Notes under the pieces: generated by a model
Databases searched by the model: none
Seen by the model: only the letters and a program-made list of their open reading frames with translations
What the model was told of the DNA's origin: nothing
Made by a program: the position numbers and the translations under genes
From: Pelagibacterales bacterium SAG-MED47
Lineage (GTDB): Bacteria > Pseudomonadota > Alphaproteobacteria > Pelagibacterales > Pelagibacteraceae
Direction: 5' to 3'
DNA: 64,000 nt
Assembly: GCA_014653355.1 (NCBI GenBank)
Contig: JACWEO010000001.1
Coordinates: 138,912 to 202,911 of the forward strand
Shown here: piece after piece, positions 43,690-53,300 of the stretch
Numbering within the stretch: the stretch's first letter is position 1
How the letters are laid out: every line of letters starts with the position of its first letter

Positions 43690-44571
43690 TTACAATTTTT
43701 TTAATTTTTTTAAATCACTTATTTTATTATAGTTTAAAGTAATAATTTTATTTTTTAAAAATTTAAAATTATATGTTTGATTTTTGTCAATAACTACTTT
43801 TACATTATTTGATAAACACTCAATTATAAAAAAACTATAAAAGTTCTCACCTGAAGGAACAGTATAATTTGCAATAGATTGTAATTTTAAGACCTTTTTA
43901 TTTGATATCCTTCCATGATTTTTTAAAGATGGTATATTTAATTTATCTCCAATAATCTGAACTTTATATTTATTTTCTATTAATTTTTTAATGAAATTAT
44001 ATGGAAAAAAACTCTTCTTGTTTTTGTGTTTTCTATAATAAATTAAAAAATCAATTTTCTTCTTCCGTCTTTTATTTGAAGAGTAGCTTTTGAAGATATA
44101 ATTGAATTTACTTTTTTTAATAGTTTGCAAAAATAGGTATTTTTTAAGAAGATCTGTAGAAAATATAATTTCATTATTTCTAAAAATTAATGAAAACTCA
44201 CTTATTTTGTAAAAAATAGGAAAAATTATACCTCTTATAAAAAAGTTAAATATGTTAGATTTTGAAAATTTCGAACCCCCAGTAATTGGTCCTAAAATAG
44301 TTTTTGGTGGTAAAAGAGAAAAAATTAGAAAATTCCAAAAAGGTAAATAATTTAAATAGCAAACTTTTTGATTATTCAAATATTTTTTCCAACAATAAAA
44401 TATTCCTTGTATCGTCGAAGTATACTTATTTTTAAGTATTTTTGATTGATTTAACTCAATTTTGTAATTTTTTTTATATTTAAAATTTTTAAGAAATAAT
44501 CTTGCAAGTTTTCCTTCCCCAGATGTCTGCGAATAATCACAAACCCAAATGAATAATTTTTTTTTAATCAA
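43690..44571 (-). CDS. Glycosyltransferase-like protein (GT4-type C-terminus)
   Basis: This 293-residue protein opens with LFIWVCDYSQTSGEGKLARLF, like GT-B acceptor domains. Near its C-terminus YTVPSGENFYSFFIIECLSNNVKV matches the PS...E.f.....EcL..g..V donor region. It is somewhat short for GT-B (usually 350-400), so an interior part may be reduced. It overlaps the preceding GT2-GT26 fusion by eight bases. Confidence 0.55.
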   Translation of the reverse strand: MIKKKLFIWVCDYSQTSGEGKLARLFLKNFKYKKNYKIELNQSKILKNKYTSTIQGIFYCWKKYLNNQKVCYLNYLPFWNFLIFSLLPPKTILGPITGGSKFSKSNIFNFFIRGIIFPIFYKISEFSLIFRNNEIIFSTDLLKKYLFLQTIKKSKFNYIFKSYSSNKRRKKKIDFLIYYRKHKNKKSFFPYNFIKKLIENKYKVQIIGDKLNIPSLKNHGRISNKKVLKLQSIANYTVPSGENFYSFFIIECLSNNVKVVIDKNQTYNFKFLKNKIITLNYNKISDLKKLKKL

Positions 44572-46039
44572 TTTTAATAAATCTTACTTTGTGAAATATT
44601 TTGTCAATATATTTGCCTTTTAAATAATAAATAAACGTCTCAAAAATTCTCTTAGATCTTCTAAAAAAATCATTTCTCAATCTCCACAAAAATTCATAGT
44701 TTTTAAGAATATTTGGCACAATTTTTTCTTCTCCAGAAGCCATGGCAATGGAAGCACCAATACAAACAATTTTGTAATTTTTATTTTTTTTGGCTAAAAA
44801 ATACGCTAACTTTTCTTGTTTTGGTGTAGGTAAAGTAATGAACGTAATTTCATCTTTAGATAGTGATAGTTTTGTTTTTATAATTTTATCAATACTTCCA
44901 AAAGGAAGATTGGTATTTTTTACCTTAATTCTGAATTTCTTTATAAGAAAATTTTTAGAGTTTTGTGATAAATTACCCAAAACAGAAATTTTTTTAATAT
45001 TACTTGGTAATTTCATTGTTTTTATCAGATCTCTTCCAGGAATTTTCTTTACATCGATATGTCTTTTTAACCAAATACCATCTGGCCAATGATATAAAGT
45101 TTTTTTTGGATAGAGTTCTCTATTTGCATAATAACCAAGAAAAGCTAAATTCATTCCTGAAAGAATAAAATTTTTATTATAGGGGATTTCATATGTCCTT
45201 CTCAATATTTTAAAACAGTTATCCAAATAATAATCTTTATCAAAGTTAATTTTAAACAGTTTAAATTTGTTGTTAATTTGAGAATTACTGTAAAAAAATA
45301 ATTGACTAATTTTTGCTGGAATTCTCATTATTATAAAAAAAAGGTTAGATGATAAATTATTAATCGAAAAGGATCTAAAAATTTCTAATGTTGAGATCCA
45401 ATAACTTTGTAAATTTTTTCCAGAAATACCACCTGATCGCATCCTTATAATTGTATTATTAATAACCTTATATTTTTCCTTATTTATATAAAATAATCTA
45501 AGAAAAAATTCAAAATCGCCAGCAATCTTGAAATTTTCATTATACATCTTATTTTTTTTATAGATTCCTCTTTTTATAATTGTAGCTGGGTGAGGAGGCA
45601 TTAACCCAAATTTCATTTTCCATCTTTGAAAATTTTTTGAAGGATAGAATCTTGTTATTTTGTAATAATCTAACTTATTAAAATACGCAACATTACCCAA
45701 AAAAATTTCAAAAGACTTATTTTTGGATATAATAACAGATAATTCTTTAACTGTTTCATTAGATTGAAAAATATCATCTGAGTGTAATATACAAATAAAA
45801 TCTCCAGTTGCTTTTGAGATTCCAAAATTTATTGATTTATATATACCAAAATTTTTTTTAATATAATATTTTCTTTTTTTGTCTGAATATTTTTTTAATA
45901 TAGGAATAGTTTGATCTCTCGAACCACCATCAACAATAATATGTTCTATGTTTTTATACGACTGTGAATTTACTGAATTAAGAGTATCTCTTAGAGTCGT
46001 TGAACTGTTTAATGTGACTGTAATTATTGAAAATTTCAT
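44564..46039 (-). CDS. Fused GT2 glycosyltransferase and WecG/TagA/CpsF (GT26) domain
   Basis: This 491-residue protein starts with GT2 (FSIITVTLNSSTTLRDTL, HIIVDGGSRD; about 1-220). From about residue 297 it carries a WecG/TagA-like domain: TFITLPTPKQEKLA, CIGASIAMASGEE and EFLWRLRNDFFRRSKR match the GT26 pattern. GT26 enzymes add the second sugar to a lipid carrier in ManNAcA or teichoic linkages. Domains together suggest consecutive transfers by one polypeptide. First gene of a minus-strand operon diverging from gmd. Confidence 0.75.
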   Translation of the reverse strand: MKFSIITVTLNSSTTLRDTLNSVNSQSYKNIEHIIVDGGSRDQTIPILKKYSDKKRKYYIKKNFGIYKSINFGISKATGDFICILHSDDIFQSNETVKELSVIISKNKSFEIFLGNVAYFNKLDYYKITRFYPSKNFQRWKMKFGLMPPHPATIIKRGIYKKNKMYNENFKIAGDFEFFLRLFYINKEKYKVINNTIIRMRSGGISGKNLQSYWISTLEIFRSFSINNLSSNLFFIIMRIPAKISQLFFYSNSQINNKFKLFKINFDKDYYLDNCFKILRRTYEIPYNKNFILSGMNLAFLGYYANRELYPKKTLYHWPDGIWLKRHIDVKKIPGRDLIKTMKLPSNIKKISVLGNLSQNSKNFLIKKFRIKVKNTNLPFGSIDKIIKTKLSLSKDEITFITLPTPKQEKLAYFLAKKNKNYKIVCIGASIAMASGEEKIVPNILKNYEFLWRLRNDFFRRSKRIFETFIYYLKGKYIDKIFHKVRFIKID

Positions 46040-46097
46040 TTTTTATAAAATTATTGCATATTAAAACTTTTGATATAATAAGGATATATTATATTTT

Positions 46098-47180
46098 ATG
46101 AAATTTAAAAAGGCGATAATAACTGGAGTTACTGGACAAGATGGTTCTTATCTAGCTGAATTCTTATTAAAAAAAAATTATATAGTTCATGGAATTAAAA
46201 GAAAGTCGTCATCGTTCAATACTTCTAGAATTGACCATATTTATGAAAACAAACATTTAAGAAATAAATTTTTTTTACACTATGGTGATCTTCTAGATTC
46301 AAATACTTTAACAAAAATAATTAAAGAAGTTAAGCCAGATGAGATTTATAATTTTGCTGCCCAAAGCCATGTTGGAGTTAGTTTTGATCTTCCAAATTAT
46401 ACATCTCAAGTAAATTCAATAGGGACACTGAATTTATTGCAAGCCATCAAGGACTGCGGCCTTGAAAAAAAAACTAAATTTTATCAGGCTTCAACTTCGG
46501 AGCTCTTCGGAGAAATACAAGAAAAAAAACAATCAGAAAAAACTAAATTTTACCCAAAAAGTCCTTATGCTACATCAAAATTATTTGCATACTGGATAAC
46601 AAAAAATTTTAGAGAGTCATATAACATTTTTGCATCTAATGGAATTCTTTTTAATCATGAATCTCCTAGAAGAGGAGAAACTTTTGTGACAAGGAAAATT
46701 ACAATAGGTTTAAGCAAAATTATTTATGGTTTAGAAAAAAGTATATACTTAGGGAATATATATTCATTAAGAGATTGGGGACATGCTAAAGATTATGTTC
46801 AAATGTGTTGGAAAGTTTTGCAATATAAAAAGCCTGATGATTTTGTTATAGCTACAGAAAAACAGTATTCTGTGAAATTTTTTATTGAAAATTGTTTTAA
46901 ATATCTTGGTATAAAAATCAAGTGGTTTGGAAAAGGAATTAATGAATTTGCTAAAATAATAAAATTTGATGATAAAAAGTATCCTAAATTAAAAAAAGGG
47001 ATGATTGTAGTCAAAATTAATAAAAAATATTTTAGACCGAATGAAGTTGATAATCTAGTAGGTAATGCTACAAAAGCAAAAAAATTATTGAAATGGAAAC
47101 CAAAAATAAACATTTATCAGTTAATTAAAGAAATGATAGATGCAGATTTAGAAATTGTTAGAAAATCAACTCTAATTTAA
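46098..47180 (+). CDS. gmd: GDP-mannose 4,6-dehydratase
   Basis: This 360-residue protein has the NADP-binding GVTGQDGSY near residues 10-18, KRKSSSFNTSRIDHI, FNFAAQSHVGVSF, the catalytic STSELFG, and SPYATSKLFAYW with YxxxK. These are all Gmd signatures. It turns GDP-mannose into GDP-4-keto-6-deoxymannose, which the next gene converts to GDP-L-fucose. A short spacer of five bases links the two. Upstream TATAAT at 46074-46079 may be its promoter -10. Confidence 0.93.
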   Translation: MKFKKAIITGVTGQDGSYLAEFLLKKNYIVHGIKRKSSSFNTSRIDHIYENKHLRNKFFLHYGDLLDSNTLTKIIKEVKPDEIYNFAAQSHVGVSFDLPNYTSQVNSIGTLNLLQAIKDCGLEKKTKFYQASTSELFGEIQEKKQSEKTKFYPKSPYATSKLFAYWITKNFRESYNIFASNGILFNHESPRRGETFVTRKITIGLSKIIYGLEKSIYLGNIYSLRDWGHAKDYVQMCWKVLQYKKPDDFVIATEKQYSVKFFIENCFKYLGIKIKWFGKGINEFAKIIKFDDKKYPKLKKGMIVVKINKKYFRPNEVDNLVGNATKAKKLLKWKPKINIYQLIKEMIDADLEIVRKSTLI

Positions 47181-47185
47181 TAATA

Positions 47186-48160
47186 TTGAAATCTAAAGTC
47201 TTAATTGCTGGACAAGAGGGAATGGTTGGTTCTTCATTGTATAGATTTTTAAAAAAAAAAAATTTTAAAATTATCGAGTGTAAAAGAAAAGACTTAGATT
47301 TTACAAATCAGCTTGCTGTAGAAAAATGGTTTAAAAAAAATAGACCAAATATAGTCATTAATGCTGCTGGTCGAGTTGGGGGGATTTTAGATAATAAAAA
47401 TTTTCAGCCTGATTTTCTTTATATTAATTCAATTATTGGTTTAAATATTATTCATTCGGCTGCGAAATTTAATGTGAATAAGCTTATAAATCTTGGTTCT
47501 GCTTGTATTTATCCAAAAAAAACCACACAACCAATTAAAGAAAAAAAATTACTTTCTTCTAATCTTGAGGAAACTAATGAAGGTTATGCCTTAGCTAAAA
47601 TTCTAGCTTTAAAATATTCTCAACACCTAAGAAGAAAGGATAATAAAAATTTTATCTCATTAATGCCAGCAAATTTATATGGAGAGGGGGATAACTTTGA
47701 TCTCAAATCAAGTCATGTTTTACCTGCCCTTGTTAAAAAATTCGCTTTAGCAAAACTTAATAATATCCCAATTGTTGAAGTTTGGGGAACAGGTAGAGCA
47801 AAAAGAGAATTCTTAAACGTAGAAGATTTGTCTTCAGCTATTTATTTTGTATTAAAAAAAAAAATCAATCAAGATTATTTAAATATTGGTGGAGGTGAGC
47901 ATGTCTCAATCAAAAAAATCGCACTCATGTTAAAAAAAATAATTGGTTATAAGGGTAAAATTATCTTCAATAAAAAATATCCTGATGGTGTAAAGAGACG
48001 TCAATTAGATTCAAGTATCATAAAAAAATTAGGTTGGAGACCAAAAATTGATTTAAAAGCAGGATTAGAAAAATATTATAACTATTATTTAAATAAAATT
48101 TATCCAAATGAAAGACCTACCTATTCTTATATAGGTCAATTATCAAAACAAAATAAATAA
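47186..48160 (+). CDS. fcl: GDP-L-fucose synthase
   Basis: In this 324-residue epimerase-reductase (TTG start) the glycine motif GQEGMVGSS, GRVGGI, SACIYPKK with the catalytic cysteine, and NEGYALAKI with YxxxK match GDP-fucose synthases (Fcl/WcaG). It epimerises C3 and C5 and reduces C4 of the Gmd product. Its last 44 bases overlap the WecA-like gene on the opposite strand. Confidence 0.92.
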   Translation: MKSKVLIAGQEGMVGSSLYRFLKKKNFKIIECKRKDLDFTNQLAVEKWFKKNRPNIVINAAGRVGGILDNKNFQPDFLYINSIIGLNIIHSAAKFNVNKLINLGSACIYPKKTTQPIKEKKLLSSNLEETNEGYALAKILALKYSQHLRRKDNKNFISLMPANLYGEGDNFDLKSSHVLPALVKKFALAKLNNIPIVEVWGTGRAKREFLNVEDLSSAIYFVLKKKINQDYLNIGGGEHVSIKKIALMLKKIIGYKGKIIFNKKYPDGVKRRQLDSSIIKKLGWRPKIDLKAGLEKYYNYYLNKIYPNERPTYSYIGQLSKQNK

Positions 48161-49127
48161 TAACTGTGATCAAAATAGCATACAAATTATTAATATTATA
48201 ATAATTAAGTATTATTGGAAAACTTATAAGAGCAATCATGATAAAAAGTGTTTTATTCAAAGGGTATTTGGATATTAAGAGATGATGAAAATGTTGCCTA
48301 TCAGAACTTAATGGATTTTTTTTTTTTAAAATTCTATATATAAATAATCTTGTTAGATCTAAACCTGGAACTAACATGTAAAGAACTATTTCATCAGCAA
48401 ATTCTATGTTATTAAAATTATATAATCTGATAAAAAAATAACTTATTATGAATGCAAGTAATAGTGATCCACTATCTCCTAAAAAAGCCATATTTTTGTA
48501 GTTTAGATAAGAGAAAGATATTAAAGAGATAATTAAAATTTTTATAAAAAATGAGTCTGAAAAAAAAAACATCATACAAAAAAAAATAAAAAGTGAATAA
48601 GTACTTGATTGCAGATTAATGCCATCAAACATATTAAAGGCATTAATGAATACCAAAAAACAAAAAATCGTAAAAATAAAGTCAGTTCTATCAAGAATGA
48701 AGTTTCTATCTATAAAGGAAAATTTAATATCGTTTATTAACAAATTATAATCTATTACTAACAATAAAAATATTGTTATTGACAAAATTAAAAATTTAAA
48801 ATTAGCCCTTAAATTATATTTATCATCTAAATAACCTAAACAAAATATTATTAAACAAATAGTAAAAAAATAATTTAATGAATTTAAATCTTGAAAAATT
48901 GTCTCAACTTTAAAAAGGTTTTCAGATAAATTAAGAAATATAAAGTAAAGAAATATATTTAGAAAAATAATTTGACCACCCGCTAGAGGAGTAGGTTTGG
49001 AATGAAACTTTCTTAATTTATCAGGTTTATCCATAATTAAATGAAAAAATTTAATTTTAGAGAAATTTAATACTAGTATAAAATTAAATATTATAAAAAA
49101 AATTAATATTAAATTAAGATTTATCAT
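48117..49127 (-). CDS. Undecaprenyl-phosphate sugar-1-phosphate transferase (WecA/TagO-like)
   Basis: In this 336-residue multi-pass membrane protein the DGIN motif, LGDSGSLLLAF and DRQHFHHLL (HxHHL type) are those of the WecA/MraY superfamily that load a HexNAc-1-phosphate onto undecaprenyl phosphate. It would start repeat-unit synthesis at the inner membrane. It is the last gene of a minus-strand set with two O-antigen polymerase-type proteins and a flippase. Its 3' end overlaps fcl. Confidence 0.85.
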   Translation of the reverse strand: MINLNLILIFFIIFNFILVLNFSKIKFFHLIMDKPDKLRKFHSKPTPLAGGQIIFLNIFLYFIFLNLSENLFKVETIFQDLNSLNYFFTICLIIFCLGYLDDKYNLRANFKFLILSITIFLLLVIDYNLLINDIKFSFIDRNFILDRTDFIFTIFCFLVFINAFNMFDGINLQSSTYSLFIFFCMMFFFSDSFFIKILIISLISFSYLNYKNMAFLGDSGSLLLAFIISYFFIRLYNFNNIEFADEIVLYMLVPGLDLTRLFIYRILKKKNPLSSDRQHFHHLLISKYPLNKTLFIMIALISFPIILNYYNINNLYAILITVIIYFVLIIDLYKNR

Positions 49128-50496
49128 TTAAAAATTTATTTTTAATTTTTCTTATATTAATTTTATTTTCATTTATTATACCCAGAAGAGTAATCAAAAT
49201 TATAAAATCAATACTGAAAACTGTATAAGAAGTTTCTAGGATTGACCTTAAAAGAATTACTAAAACCATTAAGCTATAAATATAAAAATCTTTATGACTT
49301 TTATAATTATAAGCCATTACCTTTATTGAACGAAATAATACAAAAGTTGAAAATGATATAAGAATAATTAATCCAAAAATTCCAGAGGACGAATATGCAT
49401 AAATTAAACCATTTGAGGCTGATTGATTTATTAAATATCTATCACCTTGAGACCCATAACCAAAGAAAAAACCTTTTCCTGAAACACTTTTCAAAATTCC
49501 TGTCCAATCCTGAATTCTTCCAGATGAAGCGTCAGGACTCAAAGATCTTAATTTTCTTGGAGAGTTTTTTTCATTAGAATATTTCATAAATTCTGTAAAT
49601 TTCTTTGTCATAGTTTCATTTAACAAGATAGAATTTTGAATTTTCTTGTCTTGATATTGCTTATATTGATTTACATAAGATAAAAATAACATAAAGATTA
49701 TGGGAATTATTAAAAACGTAAATAAAAATTTTGATATATTCTTTAAGGAAAATTTATATTCAAATAAAAAAATAAAGAAATATGAAAATACTGTTAAAAA
49801 AATTATTGTTCTACTTTGAAGAAGAAGGATACAAGTTAATAAAAGTATTTTTAAAATAGTAAAAAAAAATATTTTCTTTTTAAATAAATTTACCTCAAAA
49901 ACATATAAAAAAAGTAAAAGTATTAACGAAGTCCTTGCAAGTCCAGAAGACCTTGGTGATAATTTATCCAAAAAAATTGGCGACTGGTTTAAAAATCCAT
50001 AAAAATAATCTCCGCCTTTTAAAAATCCAAAAAAATGTGGAATAAAAGTTACAGCAAATACAACTGATAATAAAATAAAGGATATAATAATAAATATTAT
50101 TTTTTCTTTTGATAAAAAAAAGTGATCTTTTAAAGTAATTATAAAAACAACCGTTAAAGAGCTTACAACGTAAGAAATATTTTTAATTGAATTTTCTGAA
50201 AAAAATAATCCCGGTAATTGAAAAAATAAATAAATTATGAAAAGGAGAAAAATAAAATTTTTTTTTGAAAAAAAAATTTTTTTATAAAAAAAAATTATTA
50301 AAAATAAAAAAAATAAGCTTGCATAAACTGAGGCATGTCTTAAAAAATTTATCAAAATTTTAGGGTTAAAATCAAATTCAGCCCCAATAATCAACAAGTC
50401 ATCAGCAGAAGTGGAAATTGACAGCCAACAAGTTATATAAGAAAAAATTAGAAAAAGTTTTATTATCTTTTTTTTAAAAATTGTTTCAGAAAACAT
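49114..50496 (-). CDS. O-antigen polymerase/ligase-type membrane protein
   Basis: In this 460-residue protein about ten to twelve hydrophobic helices flank a periplasmic loop containing RSSGLARTS and SGRIQDW, followed by NGLIYAYSSSGIFGL, the Wzy/WaaL C-terminal pattern. It overlaps the WecA-like start by 14 bases and shares its first base with the previous gene. Polymerase and ligase cannot be separated by sequence; both types are probably represented by this and the next gene. Confidence 0.75.
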   Translation of the reverse strand: MFSETIFKKKIIKLFLIFSYITCWLSISTSADDLLIIGAEFDFNPKILINFLRHASVYASLFFLFLIIFFYKKIFFSKKNFIFLLFIIYLFFQLPGLFFSENSIKNISYVVSSLTVVFIITLKDHFFLSKEKIIFIIISFILLSVVFAVTFIPHFFGFLKGGDYFYGFLNQSPIFLDKLSPRSSGLARTSLILLLFLYVFEVNLFKKKIFFFTILKILLLTCILLLQSRTIIFLTVFSYFFIFLFEYKFSLKNISKFLFTFLIIPIIFMLFLSYVNQYKQYQDKKIQNSILLNETMTKKFTEFMKYSNEKNSPRKLRSLSPDASSGRIQDWTGILKSVSGKGFFFGYGSQGDRYLINQSASNGLIYAYSSSGIFGLIILISFSTFVLFRSIKVMAYNYKSHKDFYIYSLMVLVILLRSILETSYTVFSIDFIILITLLGIINENKINIRKIKNKFLNDKS

Positions 50497-51812
50497 TATT
50501 TCAAATCTTTATTATTTATGTATAACCAAAAACCAAGAGGAAAAAACATTATTAAACTCATCCAATTGTTATAAAAACTTCCAGAAGGAATAAAGGGCAT
50601 TAGATTAATTATCACAGATAAATTAATAAAAAAAACAGATTTATTGAGATAATTATTCTTTTTTAAAAAAAGAATCTTCAGATTATTAAATAAAGTTTTA
50701 GCAAAAACAAAAAATATTAAAAAGAATGCAAAAACACCCGTTTCTGATAATATTTGAACATATAGGTTATGAGGGTGAGTTGAGCAAGTTAATCGATTAT
50801 TCCTTTTGTTAATTTTAAATTGATATTTTGGTTCAATACTTTTGCACTCTTGAAAAAAAGTTTTAACTCCTGAACCAAAAAAGGGATTATTATTAAAATT
50901 TACAATTCCAGTATATGTCAAATTTTCATGTTCATAAGAATAATATCTCATAAAATCTTTATCTATAGGACGAGGACTTTCTTTAAATAAATAAATTAAT
51001 CCTATTTGTTTTAAAGTTCCCTTTGTATATTTTGTAAAAAAATTTTTATTTTGAGAAAATAGTAAAGTAAAGAGTATTATTAATGAAATAAAAATGTAAA
51101 TTTTATATTTTGAGAAAATTATATAAAAAAAATAGACAATAAACAAAAGGAATAAAGCAATACGTTCTGATGAAAAAAAAACTATAATACCTAGAATTAA
51201 AAGTGTACTTAATTCGTATTTAAAATGAATTTTTTTCCTATAAAGGTATCTTAAGCCGATCAATAAAGGAAGAAATCTGACAAGATAACTTCCAAGTTTT
51301 TTTTCTGTATTAAAAAAACCAGTTAAATGTTGGAAACCATAATCTTCAATACCAATAAGTTGATAACCAAATGAATTGTAATTAAATAAATATTGAATAA
51401 TCGAGTCAGCTAGTACTATGAAAATTGAAATTAAAAAAAACAAATAAAAAAAATCTTTAAAGAATTTGTATTTTTTTAAAAGATAAAAAATTGACAATGA
51501 TAACAAAAAATATCTAAAATAAAAAAAAGAGGCTAAAAAAGATTGTTCTTTATAATTAGATAAAAATAGACTGATAATAATTATAGTATAGAAAAATAGG
51601 AAATAAATTATTTCCTTCTTAATTGAAGAAAAAATTTGCAAATTTTTTTTTTTGAAAAGAATTATGATTAAAATTAAACCACTTAATGATGCTAAAAAAT
51701 CAGCAGCAAATATACTCATCGCTAGCATCAATGGAATTAAAGAGATAAAAATTATTAGAAATTTATCGATTGACTCTATTTCTTTTTTAAATCGATTTAT
51801 TGTTTCTTCCAT
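50496..51812 (-). CDS. O-antigen ligase/polymerase-type membrane protein
   Basis: In this 438-residue multi-pass protein the large periplasmic loop has GSGVKTFFQEC and STHPHNLYVQILSETG, the H-xx-y-q-l-x-E-x-G motif of the Wzy_C/WaaL family. It is coupled to the next gene by a one-base overlap. Together with the Wzx-type gene upstream it forms a Wzy-dependent assembly set; ligase is my preferred call for one of the two. Confidence 0.78.
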   Translation of the reverse strand: MEETINRFKKEIESIDKFLIIFISLIPLMLAMSIFAADFLASLSGLILIIILFKKKNLQIFSSIKKEIIYFLFFYTIIIISLFLSNYKEQSFLASFFYFRYFLLSLSIFYLLKKYKFFKDFFYLFFLISIFIVLADSIIQYLFNYNSFGYQLIGIEDYGFQHLTGFFNTEKKLGSYLVRFLPLLIGLRYLYRKKIHFKYELSTLLILGIIVFFSSERIALFLLFIVYFFYIIFSKYKIYIFISLIILFTLLFSQNKNFFTKYTKGTLKQIGLIYLFKESPRPIDKDFMRYYSYEHENLTYTGIVNFNNNPFFGSGVKTFFQECKSIEPKYQFKINKRNNRLTCSTHPHNLYVQILSETGVFAFFLIFFVFAKTLFNNLKILFLKKNNYLNKSVFFINLSVIINLMPFIPSGSFYNNWMSLIMFFPLGFWLYINNKDLK

Positions 51813-51884
51813 AGTTTAGTATAATGATTAATTATAGAATAATTTTTGAATAACAATAAAAAAGTTTTCATATATAAATTTTTC

Positions 51885-53300
51885 TTATTTATAACTAAAC
51901 CTACTGCTCATTAAAAACTCATTAATTATTAATTTATATGGAGTTTTAATTAACAGAACTATTAAAAAAATTAGAGATGCTAAGTAAGAAAAAACGTCTA
52001 GATTTAAAATAGAAAGAATAAATGCAAAAGTAAAACTTACAATATAAAAAATCAAATATTTAAAATTTGTAATATAATTTTTTATACTTAAAATTCTAAT
52101 AAAAATTAAAATTAATTCTTTTAAAAAAAGTAAAGTAGCAAAATAAAAAACATTTTTAAAATAAACACACATTATTAAGCCTAAAACAAAAGGAAATATT
52201 GTTAAAGTTTCATATTTTGTATTTTTTTTAGATATTAGTGTTGCTTCATAAAAAGACACAATAATATTTGAAAGGCATCCTATAAAGGTCAAAAGAATAA
52301 AAATTTTAAATAACTTTAAGATTGATAATGAATAAGAACTTTTTAACCACCAGCTTAATATCTCATCATAAAATGGTAGTGTGATCAGTAGTGTAAAACT
52401 TATCATCGAAAAAAATAGATAAAGATTTGCACTTAAGGTATTTCTTTTATCTAAATTATTTTTTTGTTTTGAAATTTGAGGGAGCAAAACTGCAATAATA
52501 GCTTGAGAAAAAATTGTTAGTTTTGCCGCTATTTGTTGGGGTACAGAGTAAGTAACAAGCATCAAAGATCCTAAATAAATCTTGATTAAATATTTATCAA
52601 TATAATCATAAATTTGATTATAAAAACTTGTTAGGGTCATCCATTTTGAATGAATTTTAAAATCTTCAAATAACTTAAAATTAATTTTTGTGAAAATTAA
52701 GTTACCTTTTTTAATTAAAATTAAAACCAAACATATTAGAGAAAAAAACTTAATCGTTAAGGAAATGTTAAATAAGTTATCTAATAATAAAAAATTTTGA
52801 CTATCAATCAATAATAAAAATGCTGGTAAGGATAAAGACAAGCTATAGAATAAAAAATTTGAAAAACTACATATTCTAAAATGGCCTAATCCTTTAATTA
52901 TGTGCTCAGTATTTATGTAAAATATTGTAACAGATAATCCATAAAACAAGGAAACTGAAATTTCAAAAAAATTCTTATTTTCAAAGAAAAATTGAATAAT
53001 TAAAAAAGTAAAACCAGATAAAATAATTCCAATAAAAATACTTCCAATAATACTTGTAAATATTACCTCTTTTTGAAGTTTCGATTTGAGTTTTTGTAAT
53101 TTTATCGCTGCAAGTTTCCCTAGGTTTAAATTAAGTATCATGCCTATAGTTAGTATCGAATGTTGTATTATATAATTTGCATAAAGTTCTGGTGTTAATT
53201 GACTCAAAAAAATTGGGATAGAAATAAAAGATAATATAATAGACAATATCCCTGGTAATCCTGAAATTATTATATTACCAAGGTAATTTTTATTGTACAA
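51885..53300 (-). CDS. Wzx-type polysaccharide flippase (MATE/MOP superfamily)
   Basis: This 471-residue protein with about 12-14 hydrophobic helices has the sequence NIIISGLPGILSIILSFISIPIFLSQLTPE at the start of the membrane region, typical of Wzx/RfbX. TTG at 53300 is used here. The frame is open upstream to an ATG at 53363, but that would overlap the WavE-like gene by 74 bases; GTG at 53309 is a third option. It moves lipid-linked repeat units to the periplasm. Confidence 0.8.
   Translation of the reverse strand: MYNKNYLGNIIISGLPGILSIILSFISIPIFLSQLTPELYANYIIQHSILTIGMILNLNLGKLAAIKLQKLKSKLQKEVIFTSIIGSIFIGIILSGFTFLIIQFFFENKNFFEISVSLFYGLSVTIFYINTEHIIKGLGHFRICSFSNFLFYSLSLSLPAFLLLIDSQNFLLLDNLFNISLTIKFFSLICLVLILIKKGNLIFTKINFKLFEDFKIHSKWMTLTSFYNQIYDYIDKYLIKIYLGSLMLVTYSVPQQIAAKLTIFSQAIIAVLLPQISKQKNNLDKRNTLSANLYLFFSMISFTLLITLPFYDEILSWWLKSSYSLSILKLFKIFILLTFIGCLSNIIVSFYEATLISKKNTKYETLTIFPFVLGLIMCVYFKNVFYFATLLFLKELILIFIRILSIKNYITNFKYLIFYIVSFTFAFILSILNLDVFSYLASLIFLIVLLIKTPYKLIINEFLMSSRFSYK

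Noticed and set aside
44790-45092. Plus-strand open frame of 100 codons within the GT2-WecG fusion gene
   Set aside because: Opposite-strand shadow of a gene with clear domain motifs; no independent start signal seen.
46799-47113. Antisense open frame of 104 codons within gmd
   Set aside because: It lies fully inside gmd on the opposite strand. Gmd motifs in the sense frame are intact; long antisense frames are common in this base composition.
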